Below, piece by piece: positions 1 to 9,352 of a stretch of 15,000 bases of DNA. The notes beneath the pieces were generated by a model. The model saw only the letters and a list, made by a program, of their open reading frames with translations, ran no database searches and was not told where the DNA came from. Every line of letters begins with the position of its first letter. The stretch's first letter is position 1. The translations under genes and the position numbers were made by a program. Location of the stretch: the NCBI GenBank assembly GCA_016946835.1, contig JACVTC010000015.1, positions 942,501 to 957,500 of the forward strand, in the 5' to 3' direction. The stretch is from Neocallimastix lanati (nom. inval.) (lineage: Eukaryota; Neocallimastigomycota; Neocallimastigomycetes; Neocallimastigales; Neocallimastigaceae).

Positions 1-253
1 GATGAACTTCTTTATCATTAACTCTTAAAGAAATTTCCTCTCCTTCCTTTTTATTAATATTCATTCTATTTCTGTTATTATTTTTACCAGTTAATTCAAA
101 TGAAGGAGAAGGAGAAAGCAAACCATCTGGATCCATAATTTTAATATTTGGTATATTAGAATTTAATCCCTTTTTAGATTGATTTTTATTATGTTTATCT
201 TCATTATTATTATTATTATTGCTGTTGCTATTATTCTTTTCATTTGTATTTAA

Positions 254-307
<54 letters not shown>

Positions 308-1636
308 TTCATTTTTATTTTTATTATTAATGCCATTATTATTATTATTATTACTATTATTATTATTATTAATTTGACTATTTTTATTATTATTATTATT
401 ACTTTTATTATTATTATTATTATTAAATCTATTATTATTAGATTTATTATTATTACTTAAATTATTCATTCCATTTAGATTATTCATATTCATTCTATTG
501 ATATTATTTTCAACATTCATATTATTTATATTCATGCCATTCATATTATTATTCATGCTATTATTTATACCATTCATAGTATTCATACCATTCATATTCA
601 TAGAATTCATATTATTGTTTATGATATTCATTTGATTCATATTATTCATATTATTTGAGGTATTGAAATTATTTATGGTATTCATATTATTATTCAGAGA
701 ATTCATATTATTTGATTTATTTACATTGTAACTAGCACCTTTATAATAGTTATTTTGGCCATTATTACTAGTATTATTATTATTATTATTAATGATGGTA
801 TTTTGATAATGAGGATTATTAATATTATTTATACTTAAACTATTATTTCTCTTATTATTGTAATATGAAGTGGTTGATCCTCCTGAATAATTAGTAGTAT
901 TCACTAATGATTTATGAAGTTGATTAGTATTATAATTATTTGAATTACCAGTAGAATGATGATGAAGATCATGTTCTGAAAAAGTATCAAATTCTTGAGG
1001 TGGTGAATTATTAAGATCACTATCTAATAAATGACCATCTTTTGGAATGTTAAATGTTGGAATATTATTTTTATTATCATCATTGGTATCATTATCTAAT
1101 TTTTCAACAATCGAAGAATTACCAAAAAATTTATCTGAAAAATCTTCATTAATACTACTACTATCAAGAGAATTACTATAGTAGGGTACTTTAAATTTAA
1201 TACTATCCATAGAATCTGTTTTTTTAATGGATTGATCCGATGGATCACTAATAATAGGGCTTTGAATGCCATCCATAAGTGCAGCATCAAGAGATTGGGA
1301 GGCATATTTACTTTGATTAAAAGAATTACTAAATGAAGAATTATCGAAACTACCACCCTTAGAAACATTTAATAACGCGTATGCTGCAGCATTTGCTGAT
1401 TGAGCACTCATTGGTGAATAAACTAAAGGAGATGTTATATGACCTTTAACATTTGATTTTTGTTGATAGACGTATGGAGAAGTAGGAACAGCAAAACCAT
1501 CATTTGAAATAACTGTATCAACACTATTATGATTTGTATTACTGTCAATACTACTATGACGATTATGAATAAAACGATCAGATGGAGAAGCAGTATTTTG
1601 AATCGCTTTAATTAAATTTGTAGAACCAGTACCCAT
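1..1636 (-). CDS. Asn/Met-rich low-complexity protein, N-terminal 545 residues (3' end outside window)
   Basis: Reading from the ATG at 1636-1634, the minus strand stays open for 545 codons to the window edge with no stop, so this is a 3'-truncated gene. The start is well set: the codon directly upstream (1639-1637) is an in-frame TAA. Residues 1-230 are Ser/Asn/Asp-rich with several Ser-Pro sites (near 18, 54, 70, 75, 127 and 212) and a triple His near 226. Residues about 304-392 are an irregular Met-Asn series (MNGMNTMNG-like). Residues about 392-480 are almost only Asn with Lys and Ser, including 18 consecutive Asn at 444-461. The last 50 or so residues regain complexity (IKIMDPDGLLSP, then EEISLRVNDKEVH), as if a folded domain starts at the edge. 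No signal peptide or membrane segment is seen in this part. I do not recognise the family. Asn-rich Ser-Pro-containing proteins are often transcriptional or RNA regulators, but that is only an inference. Confidence 0.85.
254..307 (-). repeat. In-frame (AAT)18 microsatellite encoding poly-Asn
   Basis: Eighteen consecutive AAT codons (TTA-type triplets on the plus strand) lie inside gene A and encode residues 444-461. Shorter runs of five or six AAT codons flank it between about 310 and 470. The phase is kept throughout, so the tract can change length without a frameshift. Confidence 0.9.
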
Positions 1637-1671
1637 TTAATAATTAATATAATATATAATATAACAAATAT

Positions 1672-1702
<31 letters not shown>

Positions 1703-2016
1703 TTTTACATATTTACATATTTATATAAAAAAGTTAATTTTAATTAATTATACTGATTATTATTATATTATATGAGTATTGTTGTAAAATACAATTTTTC
1801 TTATTATAATTATTATGGTTGTTATTTTATTTTGAAGCATAATCTTTATACAACAATCATTATAATTATTATAGTATTATTATAAATATAAAAAATTTCA
1901 TCTCATTATCCTTATTATCATTATTTTTCTATAATATATAAAACTTTTTTATTATCATTATCATTATTTAATTACAATTATAATCATTTTCATTAATAGT
2001 ATTATTATTTTATTAT
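1637..2016. other. Non-coding 5' flank of gene A
   Basis: This almost pure AT spacer should hold the promoter and leader of gene A, which starts at 1636 on the minus strand. It contains a TA dinucleotide run at about 1677-1702 and many ATT/AAT motifs. No recognisable promoter element or open frame is seen. Confidence 0.6.
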
Positions 2017-2415
2017 TATATTTATATTTCTACCATTTATTTTATTTTATTTAATCTGTTACTTTAACAATATTTATATTTCTACCATTTATTTTATTTT
2101 ATTTAATCTGTTACCTTAACAATATTTATATTTCTACCATTTATTTTATTTTATTTAATCTGTTACTTTAACAATATTTATATTTCTACCATTTATTTTA
2201 TCATATTTAATCTGTTACTTTAACAATATTTATATTTCTACCATTTATTTTATCATATTTAATCTGTTACTTTAACAATATTTATATTTCTACCATTTAT
2301 TTTATTATATTTAATCTGCTACTTTAACAATATTTATATTTCTACCATTTATTTTATTTTATTTAATCTATTACTTTAATAATATTCATATTTCTACTGT
2401 TTATTTTATTTTATT
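2017..2415. repeat. 52-bp minisatellite, about 7.5 copies, just downstream of gene B
   Basis: The marker TACCATTT (diverged in the last register) recurs at 2031, 2083, 2135, 2187, 2239, 2291, 2343 and 2395, a constant 52-bp period. The period is not a multiple of three, and the unit has stops in all frames, so it is not coding. Each unit carries the dyad TGTTA-CTT-TAACA (first at 2057-2069). The array ends about 10 bp beyond the TAA of gene B and therefore probably overlaps its 3' UTR or termination region. The last register is decayed. Confidence 0.95.
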
Positions 2416-2425
2416 CAATTTTATT

Positions 2426-3745
2426 TTATTTACCTGATTTAGGAAGAGGTTGTTTATATTTTTGAGATTGTTGTATAAGATTTTTACTAGAACCGGTGGG
2501 TTTAGGAATCGATGAAACCGTACCTACACCTGCGGTCACACCATTGCTATTAACGATAACTGGGGAACTTAATAATGCAGTTGATGTAGTAGCATTATTT
2601 ATGACTTTCTTTTCATCAAAACTGGATAAAGTAATAATTGGATTACTATCAAATATACCACTTCCAGTATTAGATTCTTGAATATTAGTATTAGACATTA
2701 CCAGTAAGGGAGATTCATTTCCGGTATTAACACTCTGTTTTAGGGTATTTGCATTAGTAGCCACATTATTAACAATTAATGGTATACCTACAATAGGTGA
2801 AGCTACATTAGTACCAGTACCAATGGTTGGTGTAGAAATAGATAAACCAATTATTGGTGAAAATGTATTGTTAAGAATAGAAGTATTCTCGACATTACCT
2901 GATGGCATAGGTGAAAATGAAGTGAGTGCAGAACCAGTATTCGTTAATAATGGTGAATTGAGCATACTTGGACCAGACGGATTAGGATTAGTAATAAGGG
3001 GTGAATTGATTAAACTTATACTTTGTGGATTATGGCTTTGTATAAATGGAGAACTTATCATTGATGGTCCAGAAGGATTTTGGATAGTAATTAATGGAGA
3101 AGCCATTATCGCTGAACCTGAAGGATTTTGACCTGTAATCAATGGGGATGTCATCATGGCTGGTCCAGATGGATTTTGACCTGTAATCAATGGGGATGTC
3201 ATCATGGCTGGTCCAGATGGATTTTGACCTGTAATCAATGGGGATGTCATCATGGCTGGTCCAGATGGATTTTGACCTGTAATCAATGGGGAGGTTATCA
3301 TGGCTGGTCCAGATGGATTTTGACCTGTAATTAAAGGTGATGTCATCATGGCTGGTCCAGATGGATTTTGACCTGTAATCAAAGGTGATGTCATCATGGC
3401 TGGTCCAGATGGATTTTGACCTGTAATCAAAGGTGATGTCATCATGGCTGGTCCAGAGGGATTTTGACCTGTAATCAAAGGTGATGTCATCATGGCTGGT
3501 CCAGAGGGATTTTGACCTGTAATCAAAGGTGAAGTAATCATATTTATTCCTGATGGGTTTTGTGTTGTAATTAAAGGGGAAGTCATCATACTTGGACCTG
3601 ATGGATTAGTATTGGTAACAAGCGGAGAATTAATTATACCATTTATTGTTGAGACACCTGTTGATTGAACAGGCAACACATTGTTTATTTTATCATTACT
3701 ATTAATAACGACGGGTACTGAATAATTATTATTTATATTTGTCAT
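2426..3745 (-). CDS. Ser-Pro tandem-repeat protein, 439 residues, disordered, function unknown
   Basis: The frame starts at the ATG at 3745-3743 (A at -3, in-frame TAA a few codons upstream) and stops at TAA 2428-2426. Residues 1-44 are Asn-rich. Residues 45-268 are fourteen consecutive 16-residue units with consensus GQNPSGPAMMTSPLIT; units 3-10 (residues 77-204) are nearly identical, the outer ones diverged. Residues 269-410 keep scattered Ser-Pro-hydrophobic motifs (FSPIIG, ASPIVG, ESPLLV, SSPVIV). The last 20 residues are basic and Gln/Lys-rich, ending in PLPKSGK. There is no Cys, Trp or Arg. No signal peptide or membrane segment is visible, so a cytosolic or nuclear disordered protein is likely. 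Every unit offers a minimal proline-directed kinase site. I do not recognise the family. An RNA-polymerase-CTD-like scaffold is only an analogy. Use of Ser, Thr, Pro and Gly, the conserved frame and the clean start argue for a real gene. Confidence 0.85.
   Translation of the reverse strand: MTNINNNYSVPVVINSNDKINNVLPVQSTGVSTINGIINSPLVTNTNPSGPSMMTSPLITTQNPSGINMITSPLITGQNPSGPAMMTSPLITGQNPSGPAMMTSPLITGQNPSGPAMMTSPLITGQNPSGPAMMTSPLITGQNPSGPAMITSPLITGQNPSGPAMMTSPLITGQNPSGPAMMTSPLITGQNPSGPAMMTSPLITGQNPSGSAIMASPLITIQNPSGPSMISSPFIQSHNPQSISLINSPLITNPNPSGPSMLNSPLLTNTGSALTSFSPMPSGNVENTSILNNTFSPIIGLSISTPTIGTGTNVASPIVGIPLIVNNVATNANTLKQSVNTGNESPLLVMSNTNIQESNTGSGIFDSNPIITLSSFDEKKVINNATTSTALLSSPVIVNSNGVTAGVGTVSSIPKPTGSSKNLIQQSQKYKQPLPKSGK
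2942..3613 (-). repeat. 48-bp coding tandem repeat in gene B (14 units; 8 near-identical at 3134-3517)
   Basis: Fourteen 48-bp units encode the 16-residue repeat. The eight central units occupy exactly 384 bp. On the plus strand they fall into blocks: three units with AATGGGGATGTC (3134-3277), one variant with GGGGAGGTTATC (about 3274-3321), then four with AAAGGTGATGTC. The outer units are diverged, which is the usual result of repeated expansion in the centre of an array. Confidence 0.95.
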
Positions 3746-4035
3746 GATTTTTAAAATTTAATATCTTTAAATAAATTTAAATTAAATAAAATTGATAGAA
3801 ATTAAATATATGAAATATATACTTATTAAAATTATAAAATGATATATAAATTAAAATGAAAAACTACTCTTAATTAATAAATCTATTATTATATTGAAAA
3901 TTCTTATCGTGATGTGCTGTAACGTAATATAATAATATTTAATATTTAAATATATTTTAAAAACAGTGATGAATATAGTTTTCTTGTAAAACAAAAAAAA
4001 AAACTTGCGTATATAAAATTGGGTTATTGGTTTGT
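3746..4035 (-). promoter_or_regulatory. Putative upstream region of gene B with CCAAT- and TATA-like motifs
   Basis: On the minus strand a CCAAT pentamer (4030-4026) is followed by TTTATATAC (near 4016-4009), about 265-285 bp before the gene B start. Both are short and AT-rich, so chance is a real possibility. The order CCAAT then TATA matches a eukaryotic promoter reading toward gene B. Confidence 0.2.
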
Positions 4036-5640
4036 AAAAAAAAGAAAAAAAAAAAAAAAAGATTTTAATAAGATAAAATATTTGTTTTTAATTGATTATT
4101 ATGAAACTTCGCATTTGTATATAATATTATTCCTTTATATATTATATATATTAATAAGGATTCATAAATAAGATTAATAATAGCATATTATCTATAAAAA
4201 ATTTTAAATAAAATAAAATAAAATATATTAATTTATTAATATTATTAATATAGTTTTTTTTTTTTTTTTTTTTATTATTATTATTATTACTTTTATTTCT
4301 ATTATTATTATTTTCGAATAAAAAAAATAAATAAAAAATACTAATTTAAATATATTAAAATATATATATAATATATTCTTCAAAATTTTTAATCATTTCA
4401 TAATTAATTAAAAAACATGTTAATAACTAATTGATGTTTTATTGATATGACAGTCATTGCTATTTCATTATTTTTTTTTTTTTAAATATTAAAAACTATT
4501 TTATAAAATATATATATTTTTCTCTGAACAATCTATTTTTTAAATAATATGATATAATTTTTTAATGAAAATCGAAAGTTCTATAAATAAATCCAAAATC
4601 AAAACCATAAAATTTATATGTTTTGTCAAGATATGCATTTCTTTAATATTGAATATTATGAAATGGTTTTCATAATTCAACTTTTTTTTTTTTTATAATA
4701 ACTTCTATTTATGCAATTACTAATATTACTAATATATTTTCTATTTAAAGTATCTATTACATATTTATAGTTTTTTTTTATTATTCATAAAAATTTAGTT
4801 CTTAAATTTTTTATATATTTATTTATTTAAATATTTTGTTATTGAAGTCCTTTTTTTCATTTATGTATGTTTTAAATTGAAAAAAAGAGAAAGTAAAAGA
4901 AAAAAAAGAAAAAGAAAAGATGAAACTCACTATCTGATGATTTTTAATGAAAATTAATGAAAATATTTCCATTACATATATAGAGAAAAAATTAAATTTC
5001 TAGCTAAACTAAACAAAATTTTTTATTTTTATTTTATAATATATATTATTAAAAAGTTCAAAAACTAAAATAATGCAGATATATAAAATTTTACTAAAAA
5101 CTATTAATATTTAATTTGTTATTGTTACTTCAAATATTGATATTATTTAATATTGAAATATAAATTTTATATTTTATAAAATTTTTACCTTTTATATTTT
5201 CTTTTTTCAGTTATATAAATATATTTTCCCTTCTTTTTTTTTTTATTTTTGTTGTTGTTTCTTCTTTTTCACTCTTTATTTTTTTTTCCTTTTTTTTTTT
5301 TTTTCTATTTCTATAATTTCAAGGATAGTTTTATTTTAAAAGGTATTAAAATTAACAAATAAAAAAATAAAAAAAATAAAAAAAAATATATATATATATA
5401 TATATAATTAATATAAAAATCATAATCATTAATATTTTATATATTTTTTAAATTTAATATAAATTTTTGTTACTAACATCTAAATATATTATATTTTATT
5501 ATATTATAAACTTTACTAAATAAATAAATAAATAAATTATTATTTAAATAAATATTTAATTAAAAGTAAATGTGTGTTTAAATATATATTTAAATAAATA
5601 TATATATAATTCAATAGGAAAAAAAATTTTTTTTTATTTT
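4036..5640. other. Gene-free AT-rich region
   Basis: No supportable gene is seen. It contains many A and T runs of 10-20, a purine-rich tract at about 4878-4922, a pyrimidine-rich tract at about 5210-5310 (TTTTCTTTT and CCTTCTTT motifs), a perfect 9-bp hairpin at 4655-4676, and a TA run near 5387-5406. Stops are dense in all six frames. The pyrimidine tract could belong to a promoter or 3' splice region of an unseen gene, but no exon follows it. Confidence 0.5.
4655..4676. repeat. Perfect 9-bp inverted repeat (hairpin)
   Basis: ATTATGAAA and TTTCATAAT flank the 4-base loop TGGT. It contains no GC-rich stem, so it is a DNA dyad or weak RNA hairpin. No gene is adjacent, and no function can be assigned. 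Confidence 0.5.
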
Positions 5641-5655
5641 AATTTTTTATTTTTG

Positions 5656-5920
5656 AAGGTTTCAGATTTTGAATGAAATAAAAAAAAAAAATGTCAATAT
5701 ATATTTTTTATCAATTACCCTTTTTAAATAGAAATGGTTTAATCTCTTTTATTAATATGATATTTTGAGTTATTTCTAGTATATCCTATTTTATTTTATA
5801 TTTAAAATAAATATTTTTATGGTTTAATTCTTTATATCAATTATTGAAATAAAAAAAAAATAATCACTATATATATATATTTTACCTTTTTTTTAAAAAA
5901 AAAAATAGAATTGAATGCTT
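5656..5920. repeat. Decayed tandem duplication, spacing about 172 bp
   Basis: The string GAAATAAAAAAAAA followed by a TATATAT-rich stretch and a run of T begins near 5674 and again near 5846. ATGGTTTAAT also recurs in both neighbourhoods (about 5732 and 5819). The copies are too diverged and AT-rich for exact borders. Confidence 0.35.
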
Positions 5921-7100
5921 TGGTTTCTGTCTGATTTTATTTTTCTTTTATATATATTTTCTTTTTTATATATAATTTATCATCCTTCTATTTATTTATT
6001 TATTTATTTGTATTTATTAATTTATATTTATTAATTTATATTTATTTATTTATATTCATTATTTATTTATATTTATTTATATTCATTATTTATATGTTTG
6101 GATTGTAGTTAATTTAATGAATTAAATATTAATTATTTAAATAAATAACTATATATATATATAAATAGATGAATAATATAATAATTAAATAAATGTAATT
6201 AAAAAATTTTTTTTTCTTTTCATTGTTTCTATTCTTCGAAAAATAAAAAAAAAATTTTTTTAATATTTATTTAATTATTGAATTCAATTTTTTATAATCT
6301 TTTAATTTCCATTAATTATCAATATAATTTAAATATATTTGTTGAATTTAAATATCATATATTACGAATTAACTGCAATATGAATCACAGTCATAGCTAA
6401 ATAAAGGAAAAGCACCAATAGAATCAAATTTAAAATTCAAAATTTTTTTAATATTCACCATAGGAGAAACTCTATTACATATATATTAGAATTAAATATT
6501 AGAATTAGAGAGAATACAATTAAACACATATATAAATATAAACATGCATATATACCTATCGACTATTAATATATTCTATACAATAAATCTATCTATTTTT
6601 TGCTTTTACTATTAAATAAAGTTCATTTCTTTAAAAAAAAAATCATAATTAAATGTAAATAGATAGAAATCAAATTAAATTAGATTAATTAAATAGATAA
6701 ATAGATATGTAAATAAATAAATAGATAGAATATAAATAAATAAATAGGTATGAATATAAATAAATATTTAAACGGACTAACTCTATATAAATAAAATAAA
6801 ATGAAATACAATAAAATAAATATTAACTCAATGACTATTTATGATTTATATTATCTCAATAAAGATTATTATTAGAATGAAAATAAGAAAAAAAATTAAA
6901 TGAAATAATTAAGAACTTCTATTTTTTTTTCTTTTATATCTTAAAGAAGGAATAGAATAAAGCGATTTAATAAAAGATTTATTACTAAATAATTAAAAAA
7001 AAAAAAAATTTTTTTTTACTGATCATCGTTAGTTAAACTAAAACAAATAAATGATTACTTTAACTAAACAAAAGCATATAATGAATATAATGATTATTTC
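5921..7100. other. Gene-free AT-rich region with TTTA and AAAT tetranucleotide tracts
   Basis: TTTA-type repeats dominate 5990-6095 on the plus strand. AAAT/AGAT-type repeats dominate 6655-6770, giving loose inverted complementarity around a more complex patch at 6360-6600. Apart from one 30-codon frame (listed separately) there is no coding signal. Confidence 0.5.
6369..6461 (-). other. Possible 30-codon open frame or gene relic
   Basis: ATG at 6461-6459 leads to TAA at 6371-6369. The encoded peptide has an unusual composition for random AT-rich DNA: its second half, FDSIGAFPLFSYDCDSYCS, includes Gly, Ala, Pro and two Cys. The local GC content is higher than in the flanks. The frame extends upstream of the ATG for about ten codons before a stop. 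It could be a last exon, a decayed gene piece or chance. I recognise no family. Confidence 0.15.
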
Positions 7101-7233
7101 TGTCTAATTATTATTTAAACAAAATATTATTATTATTTAAACAAAATATTATTATTATTTAAATAAAATATTATTATTATTTAAACAAAATAGAATTATT
7201 ATTTAAACAAAATATTATTATTATTATTATTAT
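7101..7233. repeat. 22-bp tandem repeat, five copies, then an ATT run
   Basis: The marker TAAAC (TAAAT in the third copy) recurs at 7116, 7138, 7160, 7182 and 7204 with an exact 22-bp period. The unit is ATTATTATTTAAACAAAAT plus three bases. The array runs into an ATT microsatellite at about 7212-7233. It is non-coding. Confidence 0.9.
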
Positions 7234-7590
7234 TTATCAATTATATATAATTTAAAATTAATTATAATTTAATTATAAAAATTTTATTAAAAAGTAAACT
7301 TTTATATCATTTAATATTGTATATCCACAATTAACATTAGCTTGAATCTATCTTTCTTTTCTCTCTGCATTTAAAATTTTGAAATTTTAAAAAAAAAATT
7401 ACACAATTAAAATAAAATTATAAGATAAATGAGATAAATGAATGATGGAATAAGAGTGAAAACTAAAGAAGCAATCGAATATCGAATATTTTGAAAAAGG
7501 CACATTGCATGTCATTCATACCAATAATTTTTATTTTTATGTTTAAATATTTCCAATTATAGGATAAATAACTAAAATTGACTTTATTTA

Positions 7591-8009
7591 AATAAATAAT
7601 TGAATAATAAATAATAATTGAATAAATAATTAAATAATAAATAAATAATTGAATAATAAATAATAAATAATAAATAATAAATAATAAATAATAAATAATA
7701 AATAATAAATAATAAATAATAATAAATAATAAATAATAAATAATAAATAATAAATAATAAATAATAAATAATAAATAATAAATAATAAATAATAAATAAT
7801 AAATAATAAATAATAAATAATAAATAATAAATAATAAATAATAAATAATAAATAATAAATAATAAATAATAAATAATAAATAATAAATAATAAATAATAA
7901 ATAATAAATAATAAATAATAAATAATAAATAATAAATAATAAATAATAAATAAATAATAAATAAATAATATATAATAAATAATAAATAATAAATAATAAA
8001 TAAATAATA
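7591..8009. repeat. Heptanucleotide satellite (AATAAAT)n, left of Hsp20 gene
   Basis: About 290 bp (7660-7950) are a nearly pure 7-bp repeat, roughly 40 units, with one 3-bp phase shift near 7720. The edges are degenerate and contain the variant ATTGAATAAT. All frames carry frequent TAA stops. It lies about 420 bp beyond the 3' end of gene C. Confidence 0.95.
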
Positions 8010-8428
8010 TTTTTTTAATTAGGAATATTACTTTTAGGTTAATTTAATATATATTAATATTCAATATGAAGCATCTGTAATTAATCTAATTAATATTTAT
8101 AATTTATTAACTTTAATTTTTTAGTTTTTTATATTTTTTTATTATTATTATTACTATTATTATACAACAATGATTATATATATATTATTTTAAATATTTA
8201 CATATTAAATATATAACTATTATATATTTTATATATCTAATAAATAACATTAATAAGAATGAAAAATAATATATATATATATATAGAAATATGAATGTAT
8301 AATTAAAAATGATATTTGTGCATATAAAAATTTGTATATTTGATATTATATTATAGTATTAATTATATAGTATTATTATTATTATTATTTAATTTTTAAA
8401 CTTTATTCATAACCTCTGAATATTATTT
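8010..8428. other. 3' flank of the Hsp20 gene
   Basis: This AT-only spacer lies between the satellite and the stop codon of gene C. It contains short TA runs (about 8265-8285) and ATT triplets. Polyadenylation presumably occurs here, but A-rich signals are too common to choose one. Confidence 0.5.
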
Positions 8429-9352
8429 TTATTGAACGGTAATAAGTTTTACATCTTTTTTTGACGAGTTATTTAAATTTTTTGGTAACTTAATGATTAA
8501 TACTCCATTTTCCATTTTTGCTTCAATATTACTACTATCAATATCATCGGGAAGGGTGAAGGAACGTTTAAATTGACCAAAACTTCTTTCTATTCTTTTA
8601 TAATAAGCGTTTCTGGAATATTTGTCATTGAGTTTGTTTTCTTCTGGAATAGAAGGAGAAGACATTAAGTTATTATTATTATTGGTTTGATTTTGATTTT
8701 GATTTTGATTTTGATTTTCAGATGGAAAAGAAGTTTGATAATTCCATTTTCTTTCACCAGAGATTGTTAAAATTCCATTATCAGTTAATTCCATTCGAAC
8801 ATTATCCTTCGTTAAACCGGGAAGATCAGCATGAATAATGTAATGATCAGTTTCTTCGGTAATATCCATTCTTGGTTTAAAAATTTTTGTTCGATTATAA
8901 TTTTTTAGCCATCCTTCATAAGGATTTAGTCCATTAGGATGGGAAGGAAGTCGATTTAACCATTTATTAGTATTAATATTCATATTATTCTTATTATTAG
9001 TATTTAAGGGATAATTTGATCTTTTTAATTTCATTTTATTACTATTATTTCTAGCTTCTTCTGTAGTATTATATGAATCAATAGTGTTAATATTTAAAGT
9101 ATCATTTTTATTGTCAGACATTACTTCCTCATCATCCTCATTGTCATCCTCAGTAAAAGTAGCATCATTTTTAATACCATTGATAAATGGAGGAAGGTCC
9201 ATATTTTCTAAGGTATCAGTCATTTGATTTTCGAGAGCATAAGAACGAAGATAGGGATCAAAAGAGAAGAAAGGATATTGGAAATTATAGAATGAATCAT
9301 CAAAAATTGATGAATGAATATCATCGAAAAATGAATCCTTAAAAAATGACAT
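8429..9352 (-). CDS. Small heat shock protein, Hsp20/alpha-crystallin family, 307 residues
   Basis: The ATG at 9352-9350 has A at -3 and an in-frame TAA upstream. The stop is at 8431-8429, and there is no intron. The product is an ATP-independent holdase that binds unfolding proteins as oligomers, probably in the cytosol since no targeting sequence is seen. Residues 1-40 are Phe/Asp/Tyr-rich, typical of the substrate-binding N-terminal arm. Residues 66-80 are strongly acidic, and 100-130 are Asn-rich. The alpha-crystallin domain runs from about 158 to 291: FKPRMDITEETDHYIIHADL, then PGL (178-180), GILTISGER (193-201), and the hallmark AKMENGVLIIKLPK (278-291). A C-terminal I-x-V motif (ITV, 304-306) fits the oligomer-forming tail. 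A Gln/Asn-rich insertion (about 204-248, with five Gln-Asn pairs) splits the domain at a loop. At 307 residues it is long for the family. Assignment is secure; cellular role is inferred from the family. Confidence 0.95.
   Translation of the reverse strand: MSFFKDSFFDDIHSSIFDDSFYNFQYPFFSFDPYLRSYALENQMTDTLENMDLPPFINGIKNDATFTEDDNEDDEEVMSDNKNDTLNINTIDSYNTTEEARNNSNKMKLKRSNYPLNTNNKNNMNINTNKWLNRLPSHPNGLNPYEGWLKNYNRTKIFKPRMDITEETDHYIIHADLPGLTKDNVRMELTDNGILTISGERKWNYQTSFPSENQNQNQNQNQTNNNNNLMSSPSIPEENKLNDKYSRNAYYKRIERSFGQFKRSFTLPDDIDSSNIEAKMENGVLIIKLPKNLNNSSKKDVKLITVQ
8682..8712 (-). repeat. Hexanucleotide GATTTT repeat encoding (Gln-Asn)n in the Hsp20 loop
   Basis: About five plus-strand GATTTT units give alternating Gln and Asn codons at residues about 214-222. 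This lies in the insertion between the two halves of the alpha-crystallin domain. The hexamer keeps frame, so length variation is tolerated. Confidence 0.85.

Noticed and set aside
1096-1368. Minus-strand 90-residue hydrophobic-looking frame
   Set aside because: It is a shadow in another frame of gene A, whose own frame is open from 1636 to the window edge and has far better composition.
2017-2415. CRISPR-like regular repeat
   Set aside because: Units are directly adjacent with no unique spacers, and the host is clearly eukaryotic.
2496-3334. Plus-strand frames opposite gene B, including a Cys/Trp-rich repeat frame (3128-3334)
   Set aside because: They are antisense readings of the 48-bp repeats. 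The minus frame spans all units plus unique ends with clean start and stop.
5178-5340. Pyrimidine tract ending TTTTTTCAG as a 3' splice site
   Set aside because: No open exon follows and no matching 5' splice site with coding sequence is seen upstream.
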